DNA from: Elusimicrobia bacterium GWB2_63_22
GTDB lineage: Bacteria; Elusimicrobiota; Elusimicrobia; Elusimicrobiales; UBA9959
Assembly: GCA_001799735.1 (NCBI GenBank)
Contig: MGUA01000022.1
Coordinates: forward strand, 80,863-144,862
Direction: 5' to 3'
Length of the DNA stretch: 64,000 nucleotides
Of the stretch, positions 11,195 through 20,394 are shown piece by piece. A program made the position numbers and the translations under genes. How positions within the stretch are numbered: position 1 is the stretch's first letter; each line of letters opens with the position of its first letter. Below the pieces are notes generated by a model. That model saw nothing but the letters and a program-made list of their open reading frames with translations. It ran no database searches and was not told where the DNA came from.

Positions 11195-11234
11195 ATCCCG
11201 ACACTACGCTGTCGGGATGGCCTGCTATGCTATC
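11195..11234. repeat. Hairpin + 16-bp tail repeat, copy 1
   Basis: ATCCCGAC-actacgct-GTCGGGAT-GGCCTGCTATGCTATC; tail identical to 17455-17470. Confidence 0.8.
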
Positions 11235-11258
11235 GGTATGGCTAAGGTAAGGGAACGC

Positions 11259-12248
11259 TCAGTTGACCGCGGCCGGCTTGAGCGGCGCTATGAAAGCCTG
11301 AAGGGAAACTTCCAGGGTGCCGTCGAGGTCGGTGCGGAAGATCTTGGCGCCGGCGGCCAGCAGGCGGCCCAGCGCGTCCTGCGTGGGGTGGCCGTAATTG
11401 TTCTTGCCTACCTCTATATAGGCCCGGGCGGGCTTTACGGCGGCCAGGAAGGCCGAGGTGGAGGAGTACTTGCTGCCGTGGTGGCCCACCTTGAGCACGT
11501 CGGACTTGAGGGCGCTGCCGTAGTGCGCGGCCAGCTCGGTCTCCCGCTCGCCTTCTACGTCCCCGGTGAACAGAACCGAGGAGCCGTTGTAGGAGAGCCT
11601 CATCATGATGGAGCAGTTGTTGATGGTTTCGCTCTTCTTGCTGGCCAGCGGCTTGTCGCAGGCGTTGAAGACCTTTATGTCCACGCCGGGGGCGCTCCAG
11701 TTAAGGTTGTCGCCGGCGGCCGGGTAAAAGGTGTTGATGCCGAGGGCCGCTACCTGCGCCCGGATGGTCTCGTCGCCCTTGGCCCCGGAGTTGTCCAGGC
11801 GGGTGTCGTAGAAAGAGCCTACCGTCAGGTTGGAGAAAACGTACTGCAGCCCGTTGTAGTGGTCGGAATGGGGGTGGGTGAGCACCACGTTGTCTATGTG
11901 GGAAACTTTTTTCTCGGCCAGGAAGCCGGCCAGGCCGCCGGTGGCGGCGCGGGAGGGGCCGCCGTCTATAAGGGCGTTCTTGCCGCCGGGCAGTTCTATG
12001 TAGATCGCGTCGCCCTGGCCTACATTAAGGAAATATACATTAAGGCCGGGGCCGGCGCTGAACACGGTATAGGCGCTGGCGGCCGGGGTCTGGGGCAGGG
12101 CCGTGTCCGCTACGGCGTCGCGCAGCTGGCTATAGGCCTGCGCGTTGGCGGCGGGGGCAAAATGGAATACGGTTAGCAGCAGGAAGACTGCTGAGAATAC
12201 GGCTTTGAGGACTGCGGGTGCTGGAGAGTTCTGGTTCACGCGGTGCAT
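11259..12248 (-). CDS. Exported ComEC/Rec2-type metallo-beta-lactamase-fold hydrolase
   Basis: Signal peptide; VYFLNVGQGDAIYIELPGGKNALIDGG..LTHPHSDHYNGL..KVGHHGSKYSS. Confidence 0.88.
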   Translation of the reverse strand: MHRVNQNSPAPAVLKAVFSAVFLLLTVFHFAPAANAQAYSQLRDAVADTALPQTPAASAYTVFSAGPGLNVYFLNVGQGDAIYIELPGGKNALIDGGPSRAATGGLAGFLAEKKVSHIDNVVLTHPHSDHYNGLQYVFSNLTVGSFYDTRLDNSGAKGDETIRAQVAALGINTFYPAAGDNLNWSAPGVDIKVFNACDKPLASKKSETINNCSIMMRLSYNGSSVLFTGDVEGERETELAAHYGSALKSDVLKVGHHGSKYSSTSAFLAAVKPARAYIEVGKNNYGHPTQDALGRLLAAGAKIFRTDLDGTLEVSLQAFIAPLKPAAVN

Positions 12249-12417
12249 ATCCACCTCCCACTTGCCTGCGCCGGCGCTCTGTTGAATACTGACGCGCCCT
12301 GCGCTCCGGCCTAGTGGTGAATCCGGATTAAGGTCCGGAGGTGGATGCTTCCCGGCCAATCCCGGGAATTACACAGAAGCCTGATATAGGGTACGCTCTG
12401 CATTGACTTTGCTCAAG

Positions 12418-12468
12418 GGCCGAAAGGCCTATGCGCGCGTAGGCCCAAAGACCTATATGCGTATAGGT
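12418..12468. repeat. Tandem palindromes centred on TGCG
   Basis: GGCCTA-tgcgcgcg-TAGGCC (12426-12445) and ACCTATA-TGCG-TATAGGT (12451-12468). Confidence 0.75.
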
Positions 12469-12566
12469 ACAAGTGTGCGGCAGGCATAGGTACTATGGGC
12501 CTGACGGTATTTTGCATGGGGGGTATACTCTATTTGGAACAGAAAGCAAGGATGAGGAAAAAGACA

Positions 12567-13346
12567 ATGAAAAAACTTCTCGCGTTAACCGTAGCCGCAA
12601 CGGCCCTCTTCTCCGCCCGTGTCTCCGCCGAGGACGTCACCGATCCCCGTTACTTCGCCGCGGACGAAAGTTCCATAGTTATAGAGGAAATAAAGGACGC
12701 CGGGCCCCTCCAGCCCGCCCTGCCCGGCCCCGTGACAGTTTCTGACGGCAGGATAGTGGGGGTTATCGACGCCCTCGACAAGATCGTCAACCTATTCGAA
12801 AAGATCTGGAACATCATAGAGAAGAACCAGCCGGTGGTGAATATCACCACCAACTACGCCAACGCGGTCCCTTTCGGCACCAGCCACTGGTCCCAGCTGC
12901 AGGGCTGGAGCCGGCCCGGCAGGAAGAAATATAGTTTCTCTATGAAGAACGGTTTCGGTTCCGAAGTCGTTAAGGTGGTCTACCAGGTGCACTATACCTA
13001 CGCCGGCAACTTCCAGGGCAAGGGCAAGTTCCTCACCGGGGTGACCGTGGAGCCGCTCAGCGTGACCACCGCCTGGGGCTACAAGGTAAGCCTGATCTCG
13101 GAAGTGCCGGACTCTACCATCGCCAATGTGGGCACCCATGAGGACCCCGTGGCCGCCATGCAGGTGCAGCTTAAGTGGACCGTCCACACCGCGGTGAAAG
13201 ACATCAGCTCCAAGGCCATCTACTACGTGCAGGGGGACGGCCTGCTGCAGGAGATCGGGACGCCCTTTAAGAACGCGCAGGAGCTTAAGAATAAGGCCAG
13301 GCTCGAGATGGCCGACGCCCGCGTAATGGACGTAAGCTTCAATTAA
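12567..13346 (+). CDS. Exported protein of unknown function
   Basis: MKKLLALTVAATALFSARVSA signal peptide; 259 aa from this start. Confidence 0.8.
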   Translation: MKKLLALTVAATALFSARVSAEDVTDPRYFAADESSIVIEEIKDAGPLQPALPGPVTVSDGRIVGVIDALDKIVNLFEKIWNIIEKNQPVVNITTNYANAVPFGTSHWSQLQGWSRPGRKKYSFSMKNGFGSEVVKVVYQVHYTYAGNFQGKGKFLTGVTVEPLSVTTAWGYKVSLISEVPDSTIANVGTHEDPVAAMQVQLKWTVHTAVKDISSKAIYYVQGDGLLQEIGTPFKNAQELKNKARLEMADARVMDVSFN

Positions 13347-13368
13347 AACAGGCGCGCAGCCAGCTCTT

Positions 13369-13398
13369 CCGGCCCCGTAAAAGGGGCCGGTTGTTTTA
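13369..13398 (+). terminator. Intrinsic terminator
   Basis: CCGGCCCC-gtaaaa-GGGGCCGG then TTGTTTT. Confidence 0.8.
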
Positions 13399-13449
13399 TG
13401 TGCCGGCGGCCGGCGGCCAGGCGCTAAATGGTAAAATTAAAACCGGCCC

Positions 13450-15036
13450 ATGCCTGAAGAAACCCTGATAGAATTCAACGAACAGTTCTCCAAAGCCCTG
13501 CACCTGCTGCAGCACGGCAGCGGCAACCTGTTCGTCACCGGCAAGGCCGGCACCGGCAAGAGCACCCTGCTGCGCTATTTCCGCGCCCATACCGTAAAAA
13601 AGCTGGTGGTGCTGGCGCCTACCGGGGTGGCGGCGCTCAACGTGCAGGGGGAGACCATACATTCCTTCTTCCGCTTCAAGCCGGGCCTGACCCCCGACAA
13701 AGTGCGGCGCGCCCGCAAGAAGGACGCCGAGCTGTACAAGGCCCTGGAGATCATAGTCATAGACGAGGCCTCCATGGTGCGGGCGGACCTGATGGATTGC
13801 GTGGACGCCTTCATGCGGCTTAACGGGCCGGACCCGCTGCGGCCTTTCGGCGGGGTGCAGGTGGCGCTGTTCGGGGACCTGTACCAGCTGCCGCCGGTGG
13901 TGACCGGGCCCGAGCGGGAGATCTTCTCCTCCTTTTACGCGGGCCCGTATTTCTTCAACGCCAACGTTTTTAAAAAAGCCGCCCTGGAATACCTGGAGCT
14001 GGAGAAGATTTACCGCCAGAAGGACCAGGGCTTCATAGACATCCTCAACGCCATCCGGAACAACTCTATCAAGGCCCCGCAGCTGGAGGCGCTGAACAAA
14101 AGGGTGGGCGCGGACGTGGAGCAGGAGGGCCGGGGCGTAACCGTGCGCCTGCTCACCACCAACGCCGACGCCGCCGGCATAAATAACGAGCGCCTGCGCT
14201 CGCTGGACGGGCGCGGCCATGTCTACAAGGCGGAGATAACCGGGGCCTTTACTCGGGAGTCCTACCCGGCCGACGACGACCTGCACCTGAAAGCCGGCGC
14301 CCAGGTGATGCTGCTCAATAACGACCCGCATGGCCGCTGGGTCAACGGCACCATGGCCGCGGTGCAGGATATCATGAAGGGCCTGCCGGGCGAGTGCGAC
14401 GTGGTGCACGTGCGCCTGCCCGACGGCTCGGTGGAGGCGGTGGAGCCTCACGCCTGGGAGCTGTTCCATTTTACGCTCGACAAAGAGGCCGGGAAAATAA
14501 AGACCGAGACCGCCGGCACCTTTACGCAGTACCCGCTGAAACTGGCCTGGGGCATAACCATCCACAAGAGCCAGGGCAAGACCTTCGACCGGGCCATCAT
14601 AGACCTCGGCCGCCGCGCCTTCGCCGCCGGCCAGACCTACGTGGCGCTCAGCCGCTGCGTCTCGCTGGAGGGCCTCAGCCTGGCGCGGGCCGTGCGCCCC
14701 TCGGACGTGATGACCGACTGGCGCATAGTGCGCTATGTCACCGGGCGGCAGTACGGCGTCAGCGAGGCGCTGCTGCCGCTGGCCGAAAAGATAAAACTGA
14801 TAGAGAAGGCCATAGCGGACGGCTGCTGCCTTGAGATACTTTACCTGAAGGCCGGCGACGAGAAGAGCCGCCGCGTGGTGCGGCCGGTAACGGTGGGGGA
14901 CTGCCGTTTCAAGGAGTCTGCTTTCAAGGGGCTGGTGGCGGAGTGCCTTAAACGCGGCGAGCGCCGCACCTTCCGGGTGGACCGCATATTGGAAATGAAG
15001 GCTGTGGCGGAAGAGGAGACTACGGGGGAATTGTAG
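13450..15036 (+). CDS. PIF1-family helicase with C-terminal WYL-like domain
   Basis: Walker A GKAGTGKSTL, VIDEAS, TIHKSQGKTFDRAIIDLG; C-term IEKAIADGCCLEILYLKAGDEKSRRVVRPVTV..FRVDRILEM is WYL-like. Confidence 0.87.
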   Translation: MPEETLIEFNEQFSKALHLLQHGSGNLFVTGKAGTGKSTLLRYFRAHTVKKLVVLAPTGVAALNVQGETIHSFFRFKPGLTPDKVRRARKKDAELYKALEIIVIDEASMVRADLMDCVDAFMRLNGPDPLRPFGGVQVALFGDLYQLPPVVTGPEREIFSSFYAGPYFFNANVFKKAALEYLELEKIYRQKDQGFIDILNAIRNNSIKAPQLEALNKRVGADVEQEGRGVTVRLLTTNADAAGINNERLRSLDGRGHVYKAEITGAFTRESYPADDDLHLKAGAQVMLLNNDPHGRWVNGTMAAVQDIMKGLPGECDVVHVRLPDGSVEAVEPHAWELFHFTLDKEAGKIKTETAGTFTQYPLKLAWGITIHKSQGKTFDRAIIDLGRRAFAAGQTYVALSRCVSLEGLSLARAVRPSDVMTDWRIVRYVTGRQYGVSEALLPLAEKIKLIEKAIADGCCLEILYLKAGDEKSRRVVRPVTVGDCRFKESAFKGLVAECLKRGERRTFRVDRILEMKAVAEEETTGEL

Positions 15037-15040
15037 GGGA

Positions 15041-15268
15041 TCAGATCTTGCCGTTGAAGTGGAACAGCAGCAGTATCATGAAGAGTATGCCCAGCACGCC
15101 GCCCCAGAGCAGGATATTGCCTGTCAGGCGCCCGGCCTTTTGCAGTCCTGTGCGGGGCGCGCCCTCCGCTGAGGCGAATTTTTTGCGCAGCAGCAGCCCG
15201 GCTATCACCGGGATAAAAGGCGCCGCCAGCAGCAGCACGGTTTCTAAAATATAATTCAGATCGGTCAT
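15041..15268 (-). CDS. Small membrane protein
   Basis: 75 aa, MTDLNYILETVLLLAAPFIPVIAGLLLRKKF...ILLWGGVLGILFMILLLFHFNGKI, two TM; ATGA overlap with upstream gene. Confidence 0.7.
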   Translation of the reverse strand: MTDLNYILETVLLLAAPFIPVIAGLLLRKKFASAEGAPRTGLQKAGRLTGNILLWGGVLGILFMILLLFHFNGKI

Positions 15269-16659
15269 TGCGCGGCAACCTCCTGCCCGTCGCGGTAGCA
15301 CGCCTTCTTGCCGGCCACGTAGCCGGGGGTGGTGGCTTCCTGGTTGCCCATCACGCGCGTAAGGCCCGGCAGGCGGCCGGGCACCAGGCCGAAGGTGCGG
15401 TAGCCGCACACTACGGCGCCGCGTACGCCCAGGCTGGTGTCGCGGGCCAGGTCGGCGTCCCAGCCCTTCTCCCACTGTTCCTTGGCCTGCGCGGCGGGTA
15501 CGCCGTCGGCCCTGTCCTGGAAGTAGGGCAGGCTGAAATAGAGCAGGCGGCGGGCCACCATTGAAATGCCTACCGCGGGATTAAGGGTGGCGCTGCCTAT
15601 GGAGGCCGTGTTGCAGCCGGAGAACTGGATGACGCCGCCGCGGGCCATCTTGCCCTTGAGGAGCTCCGCCGTGGATTCAGAATCGTAGGTGGCCGGGCCC
15701 ACGGTCTGCATGCCCGGCGAGCCGTGCCCGTAAAGGATTATTTTAGAGACCGAGCCGTTAGGCAGGGCGCGTATGGCCGCCTCGGCCGCGGCCTGGTCGC
15801 GGTAGGTGGTGGTCCTGCCGCCGGCGGTTATGGTGTAGCCGTAGGCGTCTGAGGTCCAGGCCGAAGATTTAGCCGTGTCGGCGGACTTCTGCTGAGGCAG
15901 CGGGGCCGGGACCCTGGCTCTTACCTGCGGGGCGGGGGCGGCCTTCAGCGCGGCTGCGGCGCCGCCGGCCTGCGCGCGGGAAGCCTGAGCCGCGCCTGAG
16001 AAATTTACCGCCGCGTCGCCGCTGGCGTTGGAACCGTCGAAGAACCTGGCTACCGCCGCGGAGTCACCGGAGGGCAGCGAGGCGGAAAATTTTTCAAGGG
16101 CGGCGGTGGAGGCGCTGCCGGGGGAGCTGCCCTTTTTGCCGGGGGTAAGGGTGGCGGAGGCCGCGGCGGCCCGCATGGCCCGCAGGTCGTTAATGGCTTC
16201 TGGCGTCAGGTGCGGGGCCAGCGCCAGCACGTCGTTGTTGTTGAGCCCTTCCACGGGAGCCCTCTTGAGCGCGGCGCGGACCAGTTTCAGTTTCTTTTTT
16301 AGTTCGGATGCGGCCGCCCGGCCGAGCCAGAGCTCAGCCGACTGCAGGTCCTTTTCTTTTATGCCGGCGGTATAGCCCTGCAGCTCGCGGGTGCTCCATT
16401 TGCGCATGGCGGCGGCGTGCCAGGTCCGCACGGCGGCCAGCCGCGCGGCGGCAGGGTCCCTCGCCAGAGTAAGTTCCCGCTCCTGCTCCTGCGCCGGCAG
16501 TGCCGCCCAGGAGTCCCTGTCGAAGGTCCTGGTTTCGCTGAACAGCTTGAATTCGGAAGCGTAGTCTTCCAGACCCCAGGCTACCGGTCCCGCGGCAAAA
16601 GCGTAACTCCCGGCCAGGGCCAGGGTTAATGAAAAGAATATAAGGCGCAGCTCTTTCAT
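15265..16659 (-). CDS. Exported protein with putative caspase-like (clan CD) or DUF4347-like domain
   Basis: Signal peptide; KIILYGHGSPG..GGVIQFSGCNTASIG pattern (His after GHG, Cys after beta-strand). Confidence 0.65.
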   Translation of the reverse strand: MKELRLIFFSLTLALAGSYAFAAGPVAWGLEDYASEFKLFSETRTFDRDSWAALPAQEQERELTLARDPAAARLAAVRTWHAAAMRKWSTRELQGYTAGIKEKDLQSAELWLGRAAASELKKKLKLVRAALKRAPVEGLNNNDVLALAPHLTPEAINDLRAMRAAAASATLTPGKKGSSPGSASTAALEKFSASLPSGDSAAVARFFDGSNASGDAAVNFSGAAQASRAQAGGAAAALKAAPAPQVRARVPAPLPQQKSADTAKSSAWTSDAYGYTITAGGRTTTYRDQAAAEAAIRALPNGSVSKIILYGHGSPGMQTVGPATYDSESTAELLKGKMARGGVIQFSGCNTASIGSATLNPAVGISMVARRLLYFSLPYFQDRADGVPAAQAKEQWEKGWDADLARDTSLGVRGAVVCGYRTFGLVPGRLPGLTRVMGNQEATTPGYVAGKKACYRDGQEVAAQ

Positions 16660-16696
16660 AAGTAGCGTATATAGTCTACATCCCTATACGCGGTTG

Positions 16697-17386
16697 TCAA
16701 GGTGCGGGCGGAACATTGGGCTTGTCCTGCACCGCGGCGTAGATGACCCTGACGCAGTCCGCGTAGGGCTTGCGGCGCTCGGGGGTGAAGTCGCGGTAGA
16801 CCAGTTCCACGGCGCGGCCCGCGCCGAACATGGCGTGGTCTATGGGGAAAAGAGCCTCCGTGCCGGGCGGCAGGAATTCTTTCTTTATCTCCATGCGCAG
16901 GCCCCAGCCGGCCAGCAGGGACAGGCAATAAACCCATTTCTGGGTCTCCTGGTTGAACATCTTGAGCACCGGGCCGGGGTTCTTGGCCGTGTTGGGCCGC
17001 ATTTCCCAGGTCTGGCCCGGCAGGTCGCCGGCCGCCGCCATGAGTTCGCCCCAGAATTCGCGGAAGGCTTCTGCGGATTTGGGGTAGCGCGCGGCGATGT
17101 GCTTCACGAATTTTTCAAATTCTTCGCGGATGAGGGCCGGGTCGGCCTTCATGGTCTTGGCTTTAAGGCGGTTCTCCTCCTCCAGCTTAAGGCGGGTTAC
17201 CAGGTCCTGCAGCGAGGCGGCCTCGGCCTCGGTGGCGGGGGCCAGGTACTGGGCCCGGAAGGTCAGCCTGTCTCCGGAGACCGGCTGCACGGTTATGTTC
17301 TCGCCGGCCACCTTCACCACCACGCCGAGAGCCTTGTTGATGGTGTTGCGCACCGGCGCGTAAATTTCAAAAGTCTTTATTTCCAT
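16697..17386 (-). CDS. Protein of unknown function (230-codon reading frame from the internal ATG)
   Basis: Begins MEIKTFEIYAPVRNTINKALGVVVKV; the longer ORF to 18277 runs antisense to radC. Confidence 0.65.
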   Translation of the reverse strand: MEIKTFEIYAPVRNTINKALGVVVKVAGENITVQPVSGDRLTFRAQYLAPATEAEAASLQDLVTRLKLEEENRLKAKTMKADPALIREEFEKFVKHIAARYPKSAEAFREFWGELMAAAGDLPGQTWEMRPNTAKNPGPVLKMFNQETQKWVYCLSLLAGWGLRMEIKKEFLPPGTEALFPIDHAMFGAGRAVELVYRDFTPERRKPYADCVRVIYAAVQDKPNVPPAP

Positions 17387-17430
17387 TTTTACCGCTCCCC
17401 TGTGGAACAATGATACAAAATTCAAAAACC

Positions 17431-17470
17431 AACCCGACAGACCTTTGACGGGTTGGCCTGCTATGCTATC
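17431..17470. repeat. Hairpin + 16-bp tail repeat, copy 2
   Basis: AACCCG-...-CGGGTT-GGCCTGCTATGCTATC. Confidence 0.8.
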
Positions 17471-17500
17471 TTGGGGATAACTTGACGGTGAGGAGGGGTT

Positions 17501-18175
17501 ATGAAAGGAGCCGGAACCATACAGGACATGCCGCGGGTGGAGCGCCCGCGCGAGAAGATGATGCGCTACGGCCCGGAGAAGCTGGGCGAGGAGGAACTGC
17601 TGGCCATCCTGCTGCGCACCGGCACCAGGGGCAGGAACGTGCTGGACCTGGCCGGGGACCTGCTGCGGCGCTTCGGCCGGGGGGAACTGGCCAAAGCCGG
17701 CTTCGCGGAGCTGCGCGCCGCGCCCGGCTTGGGCCCGGTACGCAGCTGCGAGATCCTGGCCGCCTTCGAGTTGGGCCGGCGCTACCTCAACGGCAAGAAG
17801 GCCGGCATCTACCTCAAGCCGCGCGACATCTGGGAGGAGCTGCGCGACGTGCGCGGCGAGAAGAAGGAGCATTTTGTGGTGTTCTACCTGGACACGCGCA
17901 ACCAGGAGATCAAGCGTGACATCGTCTCCATCGGCACGCTGAACTACAACCTGGTGCACCCGCGGGAGGTGTTCGAGCCCGCCGTGAAGAACCTGGCGGC
18001 CAGCGTGATAGTGGCCCACAACCACCCGTCCGGCTGCCTGGAACCTTCCGACGAGGACCTGAGCCTCACCAAGCGCCTGTCCCAGGCCGGCAAACTGCTG
18101 GGCATAGAATTGCTGGACCACGTGATCGTGACCAAGGAGGGCTTTATGAGCTTCAAACAGAAAGGGCTGTTGTAG
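17501..18175 (+). CDS. radC: RadC-family JAB/MPN protein
   Basis: N-term PREKMMRYGPEKLGEEELLAILLRTGT, HhH-like APGLGPVRSCEI, C-term AHNHPSGCLEPSDEDLSLT. Confidence 0.95.
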   Translation: MKGAGTIQDMPRVERPREKMMRYGPEKLGEEELLAILLRTGTRGRNVLDLAGDLLRRFGRGELAKAGFAELRAAPGLGPVRSCEILAAFELGRRYLNGKKAGIYLKPRDIWEELRDVRGEKKEHFVVFYLDTRNQEIKRDIVSIGTLNYNLVHPREVFEPAVKNLAASVIVAHNHPSGCLEPSDEDLSLTKRLSQAGKLLGIELLDHVIVTKEGFMSFKQKGLL

Positions 18176-18311
18176 CCGGACCGCGCGGCCTAAGGGCCTA
18201 TTCCGGGGATAGGCCTTATGGCTCTTATGGCGGGGGGCGGATATTTCGTTTAATAACCATAATAGAGAACTTGTCACTCAACGTACACTGTCGGTTAGGA
18301 GAGAATAGATA

Positions 18312-19070
18312 ATGAACCAGAAAACAATTAAGGGCCTTGGCCTGGCGGCCGTAGCCCTCTTCCTCGTAGGCTGCAATGAGATCAACTTCAGCGGCCTGCT
18401 CAACGTTACAGAACCCATCACCTTCGCCGGCCAGGACCGGGTCAACGTGGTGGTAAACCCCGGCCAGTTCAATACCAAGGCTTCCATCGGCAAGTCCGGC
18501 AGCAAGAAGGTCATTAAACTGGAGATCGCCAACGGCGCCCAGCCCACCAAAGTGGAACTGAGCTTCGACAAGAACATCAATATCGGGGCTGCCTTCACCC
18601 TGACCGCCGCCCAGATCGGCCAGAACTTCGACATGAACGGCACCATGGATACCAAGGTGGAGAAATCCCCCGAGTATTCCCGCAGCGAGTTCTGCACCTA
18701 CCAGATGCCGCAGACCGTCTGCCGCTCCGCTGCCAAGAGCGCCGCGCAGACCGCCTCCGAAGAGGCCGTGACCGGCGAGGCCGCCAAACTGGACTCCTCC
18801 GTGGTCGCTCAGGGCTCTGTGCCCGAGGCTTCCAACCCCGCGCTGGTGGACACCAAGGGCCCGCAGTTCAACGGGCCGGTGCCGTACGCCCCGACCTGCC
18901 ACACCCAGTGGATCACGATGAACGGCTACAAGTACGTGCGCTACTACGTCGAGACCACCACCAGGGACATCAAGTCCGACTTCGTCCAGGCCGGCCGCAC
19001 CCTCGGCTCCTACTCGGGCCTCTCGGTAGAGCACCGGGACGTCTACACCTACGAAGGCCAGTGCCGCTAA
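18312..19070 (+). CDS. Putative lipoprotein of unknown function
   Basis: Signal with lipobox LFLVGC; SD GGAG upstream. Confidence 0.8.
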   Translation: MNQKTIKGLGLAAVALFLVGCNEINFSGLLNVTEPITFAGQDRVNVVVNPGQFNTKASIGKSGSKKVIKLEIANGAQPTKVELSFDKNINIGAAFTLTAAQIGQNFDMNGTMDTKVEKSPEYSRSEFCTYQMPQTVCRSAAKSAAQTASEEAVTGEAAKLDSSVVAQGSVPEASNPALVDTKGPQFNGPVPYAPTCHTQWITMNGYKYVRYYVETTTRDIKSDFVQAGRTLGSYSGLSVEHRDVYTYEGQCR

Positions 19071-19096
19071 CGCAGCAAAGCCTGCCATAAAAAAAG

Positions 19097-19127
19097 AAGC
19101 CCCCGTGAAAACGGGGGCTTTCTTTTT
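19097..19127. terminator. Bidirectional intrinsic terminator
   Basis: AAGCCCCCGT-GAAA-ACGGGGGCTT, T-tract on both strands. Confidence 0.9.
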
Positions 19128-19150
19128 GTCGGAGGCGCGGGCGTTAAAAT

Positions 19151-20251
19151 CTAACTCACTCTTTTTGCCGCGAGGGCCGTCAGCGTCATAATGCGCTTGA
19201 TGTACTCGCGCTTAGGATGCCCCTCCATGGAAACGCCCAGCGCCAGGCGCCCGGCGTCCAGCAGCAGGTAGGAGAACCGGCTCCCGGCCGCCTGCACCGG
19301 GCCGTCCTGCCCGCCCAGAGCCGTCAGCAGCGGCTGGGCCGCTTCGGGCGGCTCGCAGTAAATGCCGTGCCCTTCCCAGCCCGGGAGGGCGGGGGCTTTA
19401 GGCAGCGCCAGCGGCATGCCTAGAGGCCTGTTGAGAAAGCCGCCCGGGTGCACCAGCAGCCGGCGCCCGCTCCAGTTGGCCACGGTGCAGCTGACCTCCA
19501 GGTAGAAAGCGGCGGGCGAGTTCTTGTGGCGTTCGCTCTGGTTCACGTTCACCAGGGTCTCCACTCCCTCCCACGTTCCGCGCGCGTCGTACTTGCCGTC
19601 CCGGCCGAGCGGGCCGCTGTCGGCCAGCGTAAACCCGAGCGGTTCAAGCATGTCCAGCAGGTCCGTGTTGGTCTGGTACATCAGGCTGTAATAGAAGGCG
19701 TAAATGCTGGCGGCCAGCCCCGCTGCGCCGAGGTAGGAATAGACGTTCCACCTGGTGGGCATGTCGGAGGCGCCGGAAAGGTGGGTGATAAGCGTAACTA
19801 CGCTGACAATGAAGCCCGCGAAGGCCGCCCCGCCGATAATCAGGCGGAACACATTGCCGGCCGCGCCCGAACCCCCAAGCCTGGCATGCCCGGCCGCGTA
19901 GACCAGCCCCGAGGCCAGTATTACCCCCAGGAAGCCCAGGGTCCACCCGTTCACGCCGTTCGGGGCGAACTGGAAACAGACCAGGCCCGCAACGCCCGCG
20001 ATTATGCACAGGTAGCGCAGCCGTATTAGTTTTAGCTCGTTGGAAAGCTTCTTGTCCGCCGGCCCGCCTCGCAGCAGGTGCAGGCCCGCCGAGGCTAAAC
20101 TGTAGCCCGGCAGCAGCATAAGCAGTACTCCGGCGCCCATGAGCGCCAGAGAAACGCCCAGGGAATCCCCGGTGTTGCGCGAAGTCTGCAGCAGTAAAAA
20201 ACCGCCGCCCGTCAGGATCAAACCAGCTATCACGGCTATTTTTGCCAGCAT
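19151..20251 (-). CDS. Multi-TM membrane protein of unknown function
   Basis: 366 aa, about 6 hydrophobic segments then a soluble C-terminal part. Confidence 0.75.
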   Translation of the reverse strand: MLAKIAVIAGLILTGGGFLLLQTSRNTGDSLGVSLALMGAGVLLMLLPGYSLASAGLHLLRGGPADKKLSNELKLIRLRYLCIIAGVAGLVCFQFAPNGVNGWTLGFLGVILASGLVYAAGHARLGGSGAAGNVFRLIIGGAAFAGFIVSVVTLITHLSGASDMPTRWNVYSYLGAAGLAASIYAFYYSLMYQTNTDLLDMLEPLGFTLADSGPLGRDGKYDARGTWEGVETLVNVNQSERHKNSPAAFYLEVSCTVANWSGRRLLVHPGGFLNRPLGMPLALPKAPALPGWEGHGIYCEPPEAAQPLLTALGGQDGPVQAAGSRFSYLLLDAGRLALGVSMEGHPKREYIKRIMTLTALAAKRVS

Positions 20252-20318
20252 ATGTCGCGAGTTATTATAGCGGAATAAGGGAGTGGTTTACAGCAGCCTT
20301 CCCGGCTTCGCTCCTCAG

Positions 20319-20358
20319 CCTCCCGTCGGGCGATTGGCCCGGCGGGAGGTCTTTTTTA
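20319..20358 (+). terminator. Terminator-like hairpin in the tex leader
   Basis: CCTCCCGTCGGGC-gattg-GCCCGGCGGGAGG then TCTTTTTT, 37 nt upstream of the tex ATG. Confidence 0.8.
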
Positions 20359-20394
20359 TATCCTATACGGAGAATTTTAGTCCGGAGGCTGTAC

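Noticed and set aside
17387-18277. N-terminal extension of the 16697-18277 minus ORF
   Set aside because: Antisense to radC; the ATG at 17386 is a better start.
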